A DNA stretch of 64,000 bases from assembly GCA_034008185.1 (NCBI GenBank), contig CM067081.1:156518258-156582257 (forward strand), read 5' to 3'. The notes beneath the pieces were generated by a model. The model worked only from the letters and a program-made list of their open reading frames with translations. It made no database searches and had not been told where the DNA came from. The position numbers were made by a program, and so were the translations under genes. Of this stretch, positions 12,594-23,466 are shown piece by piece; within the stretch, counting starts at the first letter, position 1, and each line of letters begins with the position of its first letter. This DNA is from Gorsachius magnificus. Taxonomy: Eukaryota > Chordata > Aves > Pelecaniformes > Ardeidae.

Positions 12594-14266
12594 TTGGCTT
12601 CAGCAATCGCACAGCACTGATGGGATTTTCAAAACTTCCTCTTAATTTCAAAGGAAGCGGCGTTAAGCCAACATTAAGCATTTTCTTTAAATGCCACCCT
12701 ATCTGAGCTTGACTCAAGCCCTAGGAAGCAATTTAAAAAGTTGATCCCATAGGAACCTAACCAGGCAACACAACAGGCCTAACTAAGCTTGTCGTTTACA
12801 GAGATGTAAATCTAGAGTCACTCCACAGGAGTCAGCAAAATTATGCCGGGTCCCAGCTGAATCCTGGGTACTTTCACCTTGGAAAGCAAACTTCTAGAGC
12901 ACTGAACTATCTTAGGGTGTGGACAACCAGGTCATACTTTATATCCTTTCCAGTTGTGTGCAAAACAAAACAATACAAGCAGAAGTAAAGGTTGGTCTTT
13001 GCCTACAAAAAACATCCAAAATCCGAAGTCGTGGAAACTTTTCTCACTTAACCGGGTAATCAAATCAAAAGGCTAATTACAGGATAAGCATTGGTATGTT
13101 ATGTATTGATACTAAAGGATCAGCATTGCTCTTTTCCTATTATTTTTGATTCTGCAATATCTACAGCAGTTTGATTTCCATTTTTTTTTAAATTATGTAA
13201 TTTCTGGGATATTTTATGCTAAAATGCTTCCCTATCTGCAACAGTGATAAAAATCTTGTAAAATAATATCAAAATTATGTCCACTGTTTTATTAAATAAT
13301 TTCTGACATAGCTTTTGTGAATCAAAGGTAGCTCGTAAAATTACTCAAGAAGTGAAACAGCATAGATCTCCAACAAATTTTCTTCCTCCAACATAATAAA
13401 TTCCAATTTGAAATAATATCCTTTACTTAAGCGATAAATTATTCAAGGCAGAGACTAGTGATTTTTTGATTCATGTATATCGGCCCTATCTTGAGGCTCC
13501 TCCACTATACATGATACTATCAGGTAACAAGAGAGAGACATCACAGAAGAGCAACATGTCTTAGTTCTGTTCCTACTATAACCAATGTGGTTTGGAGGAG
13601 AAGTAGAAGATATGCCAGACTAATAATTACTGAAAAATATTCAACCATCCCAGTATAACATTGCTATAAATCTTGACAAAATACCATGCAACTTCCCACA
13701 TGTAAATGACATAGAGAAAAAAAGAAAGTTTTGACGTTGTACACTTATTTACTTATTTATTCAGCTGAATTCCTGTATTTCTCTTTGTATTTCTCCAGCA
13801 GAAATTTCAGTGTTCCCATGGACTTTGTAAAGAAGCAGAGGAGTAATAGCAGTGAGAAATAGCATACAACAAATTCTCACCACTGCTACCTGCAGTCATC
13901 AGGAAAACACCAGTAAAAATTAAAAAAGTGCTAGCGGCCTCTTTATTGTGTAGTTATGCAATACAGAGTGTAAATTACTTAATTAGAAATACAGTGCTTT
14001 AGCCCCATGCGAATGTATGACACTAAGAATGACGGCGTGAAAGGCTGGTCTACGCTACGCAGCTCTGCCTGCCTAATCACTGTGGCTCGGACTCTCAGAA
14101 ATAAATCACGTTCTCTACCGAGTGCAAACGTACTAGTAAAATAATTCCTATACAGCCATACAGTTCCTTGATAAAGCTGTCCTGAAGCTGTTCAAGTCGG
14201 TGTTTAAATTTGCAGGCAAACCCCCTCCTTTTGCTGGCAGACCTCGTGTCTCCACTAGGGGGTATT

Positions 14267-14304
14267 ACCAGTATATCTATATTGTCACCAGTATATCTAT
14301 ATTG
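14267..14304. repeat. Two-copy tandem duplication, 20-bp period
   Basis: The 18-base word accagtatatctatattg occurs at 14,267-14,284 and again, identical, at 14,287-14,304, separated by two bases. Perfect identity suggests a recent slippage duplication. It lies about 740 bp upstream of the CR1 element and has no evident relation to it. Confidence 0.9.
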
Positions 14305-15039
14305 CCATAAGCACATCAGCACCACTCCCCCGCCACCCCCTTCCCTTTCCAGGGTCAGAATTTGCCAGGAAACCTGCCGGCCTTCCCCATCAGGGACCAG
14401 CAGCCTCCCTGCAGCTGTGCAGTCAGTCGGAGCGGCATTCCTGAGCTGCTGCCTTACACAGAAACACGCCGAGAGCCTGCAAGGTCCCACACCTTGGCCA
14501 GCAAGAAATTATTTTGTTCTAGGTGCTGTTTAGACAGCCAGGACTTAAATTACCAGGGTAGTCCTGCAGACCTCTGTGCACATCCACTGCTGACTCTAGC
14601 AGCATTTTGCAGACCTCAAGGCTTTACGACTGTACTTTTGCATGCCCTGACAGCTGGAAGAGAAGAGGAAAACAATGTGTCTTGCTTTAAGAGGTGTTTA
14701 TAGTAGAGGAAAATGCAATGTGAAGAAGCTGCCACAAACACTTGGATTATTTGGAGTGCAGAGGAAAGAAAGGTACAGTGACAGAAATGTAGATGGGGAA
14801 TCTTCCACATGTTGGACAAATAAAAGCGTGAGCCCACTGGAATGGTGATTTGGATTCATACAGGTAAATGTTGACCAGGCAATTCCTTGGGCTAAAGGCA
14901 TCTCCTTTCCTCTCCCTCCCAGACAGACAGATTGTCATCTTTGTGACTAAGATTTTTACAACCATACAGCTCGGGGGACAAGAAGAACCAAGATCTACCA
15001 TGCGCACAGCACGGAAAACAAATGACAGATCCTGCCCTG

Positions 15040-15178
15040 GCGAACAGGACGGGCAAACAGGGCGTGGCGCGGCAGAAGGGCGTGGCGCGGCAGTTTGCGT
15101 GGGCAGGGCGCGTTCTCCCCTCCTGGCTCGGAGGGTCACTCGATCAGCACCCATAGACACCGAAAAGAGGAGCAAGCA
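15040..15178 (+). promoter_or_regulatory. CR1 5' UTR with internal 18-bp repeat
   Basis: GC- and CpG-rich leader just before the ORF1 ATG at 15,179. It contains the 16-base word gggcgtggcgcggcag twice (15,060-15,075 and 15,078-15,093, 18-bp period), followed by a GCAGTTTGCG..GGGCAGGGCGCG segment of the kind found in CR1 leaders. LINE leaders normally carry the internal RNA polymerase II promoter, so this is the inferred promoter. Its start is uncertain by some tens of bases. Confidence 0.7.
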
Positions 15179-16260
15179 ATGGTTTCCACTCGTCTGAAAG
15201 CCGTTGCCAGAAGGAACGTGGCGACTCAGACGGAGTCCCCGCCTAAACAGAAACACGGGGCTGTCCAGGTCGCTGGCTGTGGGGAGTGCCTCAGCCTGTC
15301 AGCTGTGCCGGAGAATGGTGAGGACAGTGGCTGTCTCAGGTGTGAGCAGGTCGATGATCTGCTCTGCCTGGAAGCAGAGCTGAAAGAGGAGGTGGAGAGA
15401 TTAAGGAGCATTAGAGAATGGAGATAGACTGGTGGAGCTGCACCCTACCACCCCTCAGGCCAAGGCAGCAGATGGAGGCTCCACAGGAAGCAGATCCCCT
15501 GTCCTCTTGCCAGCGAGCAGAAGTTAGGGACCTAAGAGATGGTGGGGAATGGAAACAGGTTTCTGCTCAGGACAGGAGCAGAAGCCCCTCCCGGGCTCCC
15601 TCACCTTCCCAGCTGCCCTTGCATAACAGATATGGGGCTCTGGAAGTCGAGGGCCAGGCAACTGAAGATGGGGATGAAGGCCCACCCAGGGGGTTGACGA
15701 GGGAGAGACGGTGACCCCTACCTATCAAGACCGACTATACAAAGAAAAAAAGAAGGGTAATTGTTGTGGGCGATTCCCTTCTGAAGGGAACGGAGAGCCC
15801 GATATGCCGCCCAGACCCATCCCACAGGGAAGTCTGCTGCCTCCCTGGGGCCCGGATCAGGGACATTGCCAAGAGACTCCCTGGTCTGGTATGGCCCTCC
15901 GACTACTATCCGCTCTTGATTGTACAGGCAGGCAGCGATGAGATGCCAAAGAGGAGCCCCAAATCGATCAAAAGGGACTTCAGGGCACTAGGAAAAATGG
16001 TTGAAGGATCAGGAACACAGGTAGTGCTCTCCTCAATCCCATTAGTGTCAGGAGGGAACACAGAAAGGAATAGGAAAGCTAGAGTGGTTAACGTGTGGCT
16101 CAAAGGTTGGTGCCATCGGAAGGGCTTGGGTTTCTTTGACCATGGGGAGGTTTTCACGGCACTGGGCCTGTCAACAACAGATGGTGCCCAGCTCTCTCAG
16201 AAGGGAAAAAGGATCCTCGTTCATGAACTGGCAGGGCTTGTAGAGAGGGCTTTAAACTAG
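15179..16260 (+). pseudogene. CR1 ORF1 with SGNH/esterase-like domain, broken
   Basis: ORF1 proteins of CR1 elements bind element RNA and carry a C-terminal SGNH-type esterase-like domain. The reading begins MVSTRLKAVARR at 15,179, runs to ..EEVERLRSIRE, then needs a one-base frame change near 15,417 to continue as EIDWWSCTLP. A single in-frame TGA at 15,712-15,714 interrupts the second part. The esterase-like domain follows, starting RVIVVGDSLL (GDS is the nucleophile block, near 15,770) and ending at the TAG at 16,258-16,260. The DxxH block reads DGAQ: the residue that should be the catalytic His is Gln (CAG at 16,189-16,191). A coiled-coil-like stretch rich in E/L/R lies at about 15,355-15,415. 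The assignment is firm; the copy is a pseudogene. Confidence 0.9.
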
Positions 16261-16322
16261 GCCTGAAGGGGGGAGGGGATATAAACAGGCTCACTAGAGA
16301 GGAGCCTGGGGGGGTCACCCCA

Positions 16323-17141
16323 TTGCTGGGGGTGATACCGACAGCCCAGCTCAAGTGCATCTACACTAATGCACGCAGCATGGGCAACAAACAGGAGGAG
16401 CTGGAAGCCATTGTATGGCAGGATGGTTATGATGTAGTCGTCATCACAGAAACGTGGTGGGATGCCTCCCATGACTGGAGTGCTGCAATGGATGGCTACA
16501 AACTCTTCAGAAGGGACAGGCAAGGAAGGAGCAGTGGCTGGGTGGCTCTGTATGTTAGGGAGTGTTTTGATTGCACAGAGCTTGACGCTTGTGGTGAGGC
16601 AGAATGCTTATGGGTAAGGATGAGGGGGGAGGCCAACAGAAAAGATATCCTGTTGGGAGTCTGCTACAGACCACCCGACCAGGATGAGGATGTTGACGAA
16701 GAATTCTACAAGCGGCTGGCAGGAGTCTCTCAGTCACGAGCTCTTGTTCTCATGGGGGACTTCAACTTCCCAGACATCTGCTGGAAATACAACACAGCAG
16801 AAAGGAAACAGTCCAGAAGGTTCCTGCAGCGTGTGGAAGATAACTTCCTGACACAGCTGGTAAGTGAGCCTACCAGGGGAGGTGCCCTGCTTGACCTCCT
16901 ATTCACTAACAGAGAAGGACTGGTGGGAGAGATGGTGGTCGGAGGTCATCTAGGCCTTAGTGATCATGAAATGGTAGAGTTTTCGATTTTTGGTGAGGTA
17001 AGGAAGGGGGTCAGCAACACCGCCACCATGGACTTCCGGAGGGCAGACTTTGACCTGCTCAGAACACTGGTTGGGAGAGTCCCTTGGGAGATAGTCCTGA
17101 AGGGCAAATGGGTCCAGGAAGGCTGGGTATTTTTCAAGTAA
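16323..17141 (+). pseudogene. CR1 ORF2, endonuclease (APE-type) part
   Basis: N-terminal apurinic-type endonuclease domain that nicks target DNA to prime reverse transcription. Counting from the codon at 16,323, visible catalytic and signature residues are Asn16 (YTNARS), Glu43 (TETWW), Tyr115 (CYRPP), Asp146 and Asn148 (GDFN), Asp191 (LLDLLFTN) and Ser213-Asp214-His215 (LSDHE), so the active site looks complete. The first in-frame ATG (16,380) lies after the YTNARS motif, so the original initiator is missing or not AUG; the codon at 16,323 is TTG. The frame ends at TAA 17,139-17,141 in ..WVFFK, where the protein should continue (EVLKAQDQALP follows in the same frame to a second TAA at 17,184-17,186). 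A frame change before about 17,270 then leads to the reverse-transcriptase part. Confidence 0.92.
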
Positions 17142-17290
17142 GAAGTCTTAAAGGCACAGGACCAGGCTCTCCCCATGTGCCATTAAGACAAATCGGCGGG
17201 GAAGATGACCGGCCTGGCTGGGCAGAGGTCTACTACTGCGACTAAGGGAAAAAAAGGAGAGCTTTCCAGCTCTGGAAGAAGGGGCAGGCA

Positions 17291-19117
17291 ATGCAAGAAG
17301 AGTACAGGGATCTTGTCAGGTCATGCAGAGAGGAAATGAGAAAGGCAAAAGCCCAGCTGGAATTTAACCTGGCCACTGTTGTAAGGGATAATAAGAAAAG
17401 TTTTTATAAATACGTTAACAGCAAAAAGAGAGCCAGGGAGAACCTCCATCCTCTAGTGGATGCAAGGGGGAACATTGCCACTAAAGACGAGGAAAAGGCT
17501 GAGATACTCAACGCCTTCTTTGCCTCGGTCTTTAATGGCCAAACGAGTTATCCCAAGGGTACCCAGCCTCCCGAGCTGGAAGATGGGGACAGAGAGTGGA
17601 ATGAACCCCCCATAATCCAGGAGGAAGCAGTCTTTGACCTGCTATGCCACCTGGACATCCACAAGTCTATGGGGCCGGATGGGATCCACCCAAGAGTGCT
17701 GAAGGAACTGGCAGAGGAGCTTGCCAAGCCACTCTCTGTCATTTATCAGCAGTCCTGGATAACAGGGGAGGTCCCAGATGACTGGAGGTTGGCAAATGTG
17801 ACGCCTATCTTCAAGAAGGGCCGGAAGGAGGATCCGGGGAACTACAGACCAGTCAGCCTGACCTCAGTACTGGGGAAGATTATGGAGAGGTTCATCTTGA
17901 GTGTGCTCACCAGGCACATGGAGGACAATCAGGGGATCAGGCCCAGACAGCATGGGTTCATGAAAGGCAGGTCTTGCCTAACCAACCTGATTTCCTTCTA
18001 CGACCAGGTGACCCGCCTGGTAGATGAGGGAAAAGCTGTGGATGTTGTCTACCTGGACTTCAGCAAAGCCTTCGACACAGTCTCCCATAGCATTCTCCTG
18101 GAGAAGCTGGCAGTTCATGGCCTAGATGGATGTACTCTTCGCTGGGTTAAAAACCGGCTGGATAGCCGAGCCCAGAGAGTCGTGGTGAATGGAGCTAAAT
18201 CCAGTTGGCAGCCGGTCACAGGCGGTGTCCCCCAGGGCTCAGTTCTAGGGCTGGTCTTGTTCAATATCTTAATCCCCTCATCCAGGTCATTGATAGAGTG
18301 TGCCCTCAGTAAATTTGCAGGTGACACCAAACTGGGTGGTAGTATTGATCTGCTGGAGGGGAGGAGGGCTCTGCAGAGAGACCTGGATGGGCTACATCGA
18401 TGGGCCAAGGCCAACTGTATGAGGTTCAATAAGGCCAAGTGCTGGGTCCTGCACTTTGGTCACAACAACCCCGTGCAAGGCTACAGGCTTGGGGAAGAGT
18501 GGTTGGAGAGCTGCCTGGCAGAAAAGGACCTGGGGGTGCTGGTCGACAGCCAGCTGAATGTGAGCCAGCAGTGTGCCCAGGTGGCCAAAAGGGCCAACAG
18601 CATCCTGGCTTGTATCAGGAATAGTGTGACCAGCAGGAGTAGGGAAGTGATCGTGCCCCTGTACTCGGTGCTGGTGAGGCCGCACCTCGAATACTATGTT
18701 CAGTTTTGCGCTCCTCACTACAAGAAAGACGTTGCATTGCTGGAACATGTCCAGGGGAGACCAACCAAGCTGGTGAGGGGTCTGGAACACAAGTCATACG
18801 AGGAACGGCTGAGGGAACTGGGGTTATTTAGTCTGGAGAAGAGGAGGCTGAGGGGAGACCTTATCGCCCTCTACAACTACCTGAAAGGAGGCTGTAGTGA
18901 GGTGGAGGTCAGCCTCTTCTCCCTGGTAACAGACGGTAGGATGAGGGGGAATGGCTTGAAGCTGCGCCAGGGCAGGTTTAGGCTAGACATTAGGAAAAAC
19001 TTCTTCACTGAGAGGGTTGTCAGGCTCTGGAATGGGCTGCCCAGGGAAGTGGTCGAGTCCTCATCCCTGGAGGTATTTAAAAGAAGGATAGATGAGGTGC
19101 TTAGGGACATGGTTTAG
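17291..19117 (+). pseudogene. CR1 ORF2, reverse transcriptase part
   Basis: A 608-codon open stretch from the ATG at 17,291 to TAG, covering the non-LTR reverse transcriptase and its C-terminal region. Landmarks: [17 protein letters not shown] (about residues 124-140), [21 protein letters not shown] (172-192), [11 protein letters not shown] (254-264, motif A with Asp256), [10 protein letters not shown] (311-320), the active-site motif at 342-345, and [15 protein letters not shown] toward the C terminus. Two defects hit the palm. The FADD box reads FAGD (GGT at 18,320-18,322), removing one metal-binding Asp. Residues 328-335 are foreign because 23 bases are inverted (18,272-18,294). The rest is open, so the breaks in ORF1 and the endonuclease part, not this reading frame, show the age. 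The protein would be catalytically dead. Confidence 0.95.
18272..18294. other. 23-bp microinversion inside CR1 reverse transcriptase
   Basis: On the plus strand these bases encode an aberrant PSSRSL stretch between FNIL and IECALSKF, where CR1 proteins have INDLDEG. On the minus strand the same bases read INDLDEGI within a 107-codon open frame (18,115-18,438). The second CR1 in this window has the corresponding motif ISDLD in the normal orientation at about 59,611-59,625. Length and frame are preserved, so the block was flipped in place rather than inserted. Confidence 0.9.
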
Positions 19118-19201
19118 TGGTGGGATGGCAGGGTTAGGTTAAAGGTTGGACTCGATGATCTTAAAGGTCTTTTCCAACCGAGGCGATTCTATGATTCTAT
19201 G
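19118..19201 (+). repeat. CR1 3' UTR and octamer tail
   Basis: Short 3' UTR after the ORF2 stop containing the GGTTGGACTCGATGATCTT block and a TTTTCCAACC stretch that can base-pair with the preceding GGTTGGA as a short stem-loop, followed by two tandem (G)ATTCTATG units. In CR1 elements this end is what the reverse transcriptase recognises. There is no poly-A tail, as expected for CR1. Confidence 0.93.
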
Positions 19202-22200
19202 AAATCCTTCACAGCCTAAACAGACAGTGCAGGCAGGGAGAAAGGTCTGTGGCCAGGCTGAAGGCACACCAAAGCCAAGAGGCCAGGATCAACTAATGCC
19301 TCAGCACTTCATGACAGGCAACATGAACAGTGGCATTTGCAAAAGATAGTGGAACAGCATCTTATGTGGTGTTTCATCAGCTGCTCCACCAGCTTTATTT
19401 CCTGACTGCTTCTGCCCTAAAAAACCTCATGGCTGAGGAAATGCAGATGGTGACCTACAGTTTGGGACTGTCATGAGAAAAGAGGAATAAAATGGTGTAA
19501 CTATAGCCCTAATCCTGCCTCTTCCTTCTGCAGTGTTTGGACACTTCATTGGACCACTTTCTGTGGCCAACCTGTGTCTTTTGGGTTACACACAATCTTA
19601 AAAAGGTTAGATGCTGTCATTGAGTGAGCTGCATCTTACAGTGAAAATCAGAAAGGAGAAAGAGATTCGGTCCCACTTTCCTATTCACACAGACTTGAAT
19701 AAATGAAAGCCAGCCAACAAATTGGCTTTTATTAGCAGCACTGTTATTAATTATATCATTATGAATACTCAGTTGATAAAAATCACCAACCTTACCTTGG
19801 CACCATTACTAAATATTGCTTCTAAGTGTAACAACCTTAAACATCTCCAGCCACAGCAAAGTTGGAATACTCATCCCTCAGGGTAAAATACTGCTCTCAA
19901 ATTTAGAAACAAACTGGATTGATCTACATGAAAGCAAACACACCCACTTGATGAGTGAAAAAGGATTTTAAAGTAGCAGTAAGCTGGATGTACATTGCTC
20001 AAGGTCACCTTAAATTTTCTTCATTTAGTAGGGTAAAAAGGACTTCAGCTGCAATGAAAACAAGGTCTAGCAGCTCTTCTGGTACACAGTAATTCTCCAT
20101 TCACATGGTAGAAGGTCTGTAGAAAGAGATGGGAAGCACTTCTGCCCAGGTATAGCTGACATGGACACGGAGGGGAAACATGCAGAGATAACACAGGTCC
20201 TTTGGCGGAGGTGGAGTTCAGACCAGCAGCAAGCGAACCACAAATCCGATTCTTCAGACCCTTGCAGAAATTCACACATTTCCCATATTTCACTGTGGAC
20301 CCCACTGGAAGGCCATGCTTGGGGGGGAACACTTTCGGACACAGGTATTTTATTACTGTCCATACAAGGCCAGATGCCCACCAACATTTTGCCACCATGA
20401 CCGTCCCTCGCACCGGCACGACAGCAGCAGCTGCGGCACAGGTTGGTACCCGCCACTATGCCCAGAGCAGGTCGCTGGCCTTCACACACAGCATCCTATC
20501 TTCAACATAAACCCAGGCTCAATACAAACAGCAAAGGGAAATATTAAAGGGTGTATTTCTCTATTTAAAGCACTCTGGTGAATTCAAGCAAGTACCACCG
20601 CTGACCAAATGGGATAGATAGCATGATGGAATTGAGCACTCCTTTCTAAAACTAATGCTCAAAGCGCTGTCAGTTCTCACACAATATTTTATAGGTGATG
20701 AGTATGTATGTATCTAAGGTACAGGACATTGTCTCCCACAGGCAGACCGAGGCGGGATAAATCCTTTCCATGCCAGAATAGCACAGGGAAAAAAACGTGG
20801 ACAGAGCATGCAGCCTGAGTTTGAAGAGTGTAGTGGTCACCACTGAAGGCTTACTCCCCCAGCCATTCATTATAAATAGGAAGGAAATTAGGACAATTAG
20901 AACAGTTAAAATGTAAATGACAGAAATAGCTGAAAACCTTTTTTTTTTCCCCCAGTTCCTACTTGTTTAAACAAAGCCCTAACAAGCTACAATCAGAGAG
21001 GTCTGCAATGGATCCATGGCAACGAAAAGCCCTGGCCTATGGCTACCATCTTCCCCAGCACACTGACATTAATTTACCAGATATACACGTACACATTGCA
21101 GGAAAAAAATCACCAGGCTCAAGCTTCATTCACTGAAAAAGGGGATCATTAGCAAATGAAAGAAAAAATGTAACAGGTCAGCAATTTCCTTGATGAACTC
21201 ATCTATTTATTTTTATTTGAAAGAGAAAGATGAAATTATTCTTGTAATTTTTGTGCTTTGTACCTCTAGTGAAGAGAAAATTGCACCTATAAAGCTGATT
21301 TTGATTCTTATACAGCAGATGAATAATAAAATCAATGCTTCGACATCCATGTATTCCTAAAATATTCTTCACAGAGTCATCTGAATAGCACATTAAATGC
21401 AAAAGGTGATAGTACTAGAAATAGTACTAAAGATTATACCAAGCGAGGTTTTATTTGTTGTTGTTTTGTGTTGCTTTATAATCCTTGTGTGTGGAAAAGG
21501 GGTTATTTAATCAGTCGGAAGATCAAGAGCTAGCCAACAGAATGAGAATACTAGCTCCAAGCCTGATCAAAATGGAAATTCCTAAAAACTACATGAGAAA
21601 CAAAGTATACACAAAAAATAAGCAAAAGCATCTCCCACAGTTACGATGGGAATTTTGTATGCTGGTGTGGCAATAGCACTTATTAAAAAGAGTTAAAAAT
21701 TGGTTAACTTTGTGGGTGAAAAAGGGAGGTCTAGGACAGTGTTTCCCATTGGAAGTTTGCTTGCTGTCAGCTTGTAGGTCTGGCTCGTCTGGCAGAGATG
21801 AGCTGTGCTATGCCATGAGTTCCCTAGGACTTCTAGGTGCCCTGGCATCTCACCCTTACCTGCCCCCACCAACCCTTCCCCAGCTGCCAGCAATGGTACT
21901 TGGTTACCGAGCACCTCTGGTGTCTACCGTCTATAGGTTACACTTTTTGCTACCGGGGGGTCTTTCTCCTTCTTGCAGCAGAATGACAGGTTCAAAAATA
22001 CAAGCCATGCCTATTTGTGTGCAGGATGGTCGTCAGTGAAGAGCACTGAAGAGCCAAACAACCCCCTGGGAACGGAGGAGCGGTGCCAGTAGTGCCTAAC
22101 ACACAAAGCCGCACTGAATGCAACGCAGCGGTTGTGAGAATGTACATACAGCGCAGCCGTAAACGTCTCCAACCCGTGATACTCCACTTACACGCACTGT

Positions 22201-23466
22201 GTAATGAGGGACAGCCTGCAATGTATTTAAAAAGCAGATTATTTTTATTCTGGTTTTGCAGGCTGAGCACATCACTTCTAGAGATTTCAAAAAGAGATTT
22301 CAAAGGTGTAACAGATCTAAGGAGACTCTCAGGTGGCACAACAGAAATATTAGCTCATATTTTAGTCTTGCCTCGTGCAGGTTTGCAGTATGGCAGAGCA
22401 ATCCGTCATAATCAGATTTCCTCGGTCAGCTTCTCAGCTCTGTACGTGTCACACCAGTAAACAGTTTCTGAAATCAAATGCTCAACTGATAATTTACTAG
22501 AAATTAAATCATCTAGGGCTAGACACCATTTAAAACCAGAATGACTGAACTGCAATTTCCACTCCCCAAAGTCCAATAGAAAAACAAAGCATGAGATTCC
22601 TCCATCATACATTGGCCATCATTCTTGACCCACTCAATTATAAATAAGTAAAATCAGATACCTGGAACTTAACTCACTATTATTCTCATAGTATGCTAAA
22701 GCCCTATATCAGTATTAACTGATCACCTTTCCCTTTCTAGGCCAAACGCAGGAACCCATCATACGTGTGTTCTAAAGCCACCCAGAAAAAACTTGCCTGG
22801 AGGTACCACAACACTCTTCTGCATTGCATCTAGCAGCCGTTTCAGCTGTCTTTGCCTAATGAGCAACCCCAGCACATGCCTACATTTTGGCACTTTCATT
22901 AAAGTTCAGTCGTGCAAAGTGCTGAGCAGACAGAGAGTGGGCTGAGTAAATCCAGGATGTCAGTAGGAATGATTCAGAAAAATCCCACAGCACATATTCG
23001 ACTTTCAACGTATGAGATGTACTCTTGGGAATCATTGTGACCATAAGCACTGTATAGAGCTATTGCCAGAGATTAAACATACATAACACACACCTAGCTG
23101 TTATGCTGATATAGGACCCGAACTACCAATATTAACTGGGAGCAGATAACGTTCTCTGATGCAGCACTGCCACTTAAATACTTTCATTAAGTAATAAATA
23201 CCATTTACTGCCTTTCATTGCATAAATTCTCTCGTCGTATTTCACATTGTAATTTGTTTGACAGGAACATTATAAAGAGTCAATTACATTTTAACTGTAT
23301 TGTGTTTCTTCTTTTTTTTAAATTATCTGCAATGTCTGACAAACAGCATTCTGCACAGTCACTCTGGGGACTCTTTCTCACACCAGTTATAATTAGGACA
23401 AATGTGTTCTTCCAAGGTTTAGTTATCAATAAGGAGTAATTTCTTTATAACTATAAAGAGCCATTG
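19202..23466. other. Non-coding DNA downstream of the CR1 element
   Basis: AT-rich, no supported gene. Overlapping open frames at 20,045-20,581 on both strands (up to 140 codons) and at 21,992-22,460 (up to 125 codons) have no recognisable motifs, overlap each other on opposite strands and lack support, so they are treated as chance. No LTR, SINE or tRNA-like sequence recognised. Confidence 0.65.

Larger units (their letters stand above)
8399..15039. other. Non-coding DNA upstream of the CR1 element
   Basis: AT-rich sequence with no supported gene. Open frames on either strand are short and unrecognised; the 169-codon minus frame at 14,747-15,256 is partly a shadow of the CR1 5' end and is not believed. 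The block at about 12,370-12,720 reads as less repetitive, with several homeodomain- and POU-like words, and could be a regulatory element, but conservation cannot be judged from one sequence. Confidence 0.65.
15040..19201 (+). mobile_element. CR1: Nearly full-length CR1 LINE retrotransposon
   Basis: About 4.16 kb in the order expected of a CR1 element: GC-rich 5' UTR, ORF1 ending in an esterase-like domain, ORF2 endonuclease, ORF2 reverse transcriptase, short 3' UTR and a terminal gattctatgattctatg tail at 19,185-19,201. Full CR1 elements are about 4.5 kb and most genomic copies are severely 5'-truncated, so a copy keeping the 5' UTR is uncommon. The left boundary is approximate and was placed where the CR1-like GC-rich leader begins. 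No clear target-site duplication was found, as usual for CR1. It carries multiple disabling changes (listed under its parts) and cannot be autonomous. The minus-strand fragments at 48,510, 56,381 and 62,333 have the same type of 3' end. Confidence 0.95.

Noticed and set aside
14747..15256. 169-codon minus-strand open frame
   Set aside because: It overlaps the CR1 5' UTR and ORF1 start on the opposite strand, shows only composition-driven residues, and has no recognisable domain.
18392..18790. 132-codon minus-strand open frame
   Set aside because: Antisense shadow of the CR1 reverse-transcriptase frame; equivalent shadows occur at 59,620-60,129.
20045..20581. Cluster of overlapping 79-140 codon open frames
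   Set aside because: Several frames on both strands are open at once, which points to composition rather than selection; no domain.
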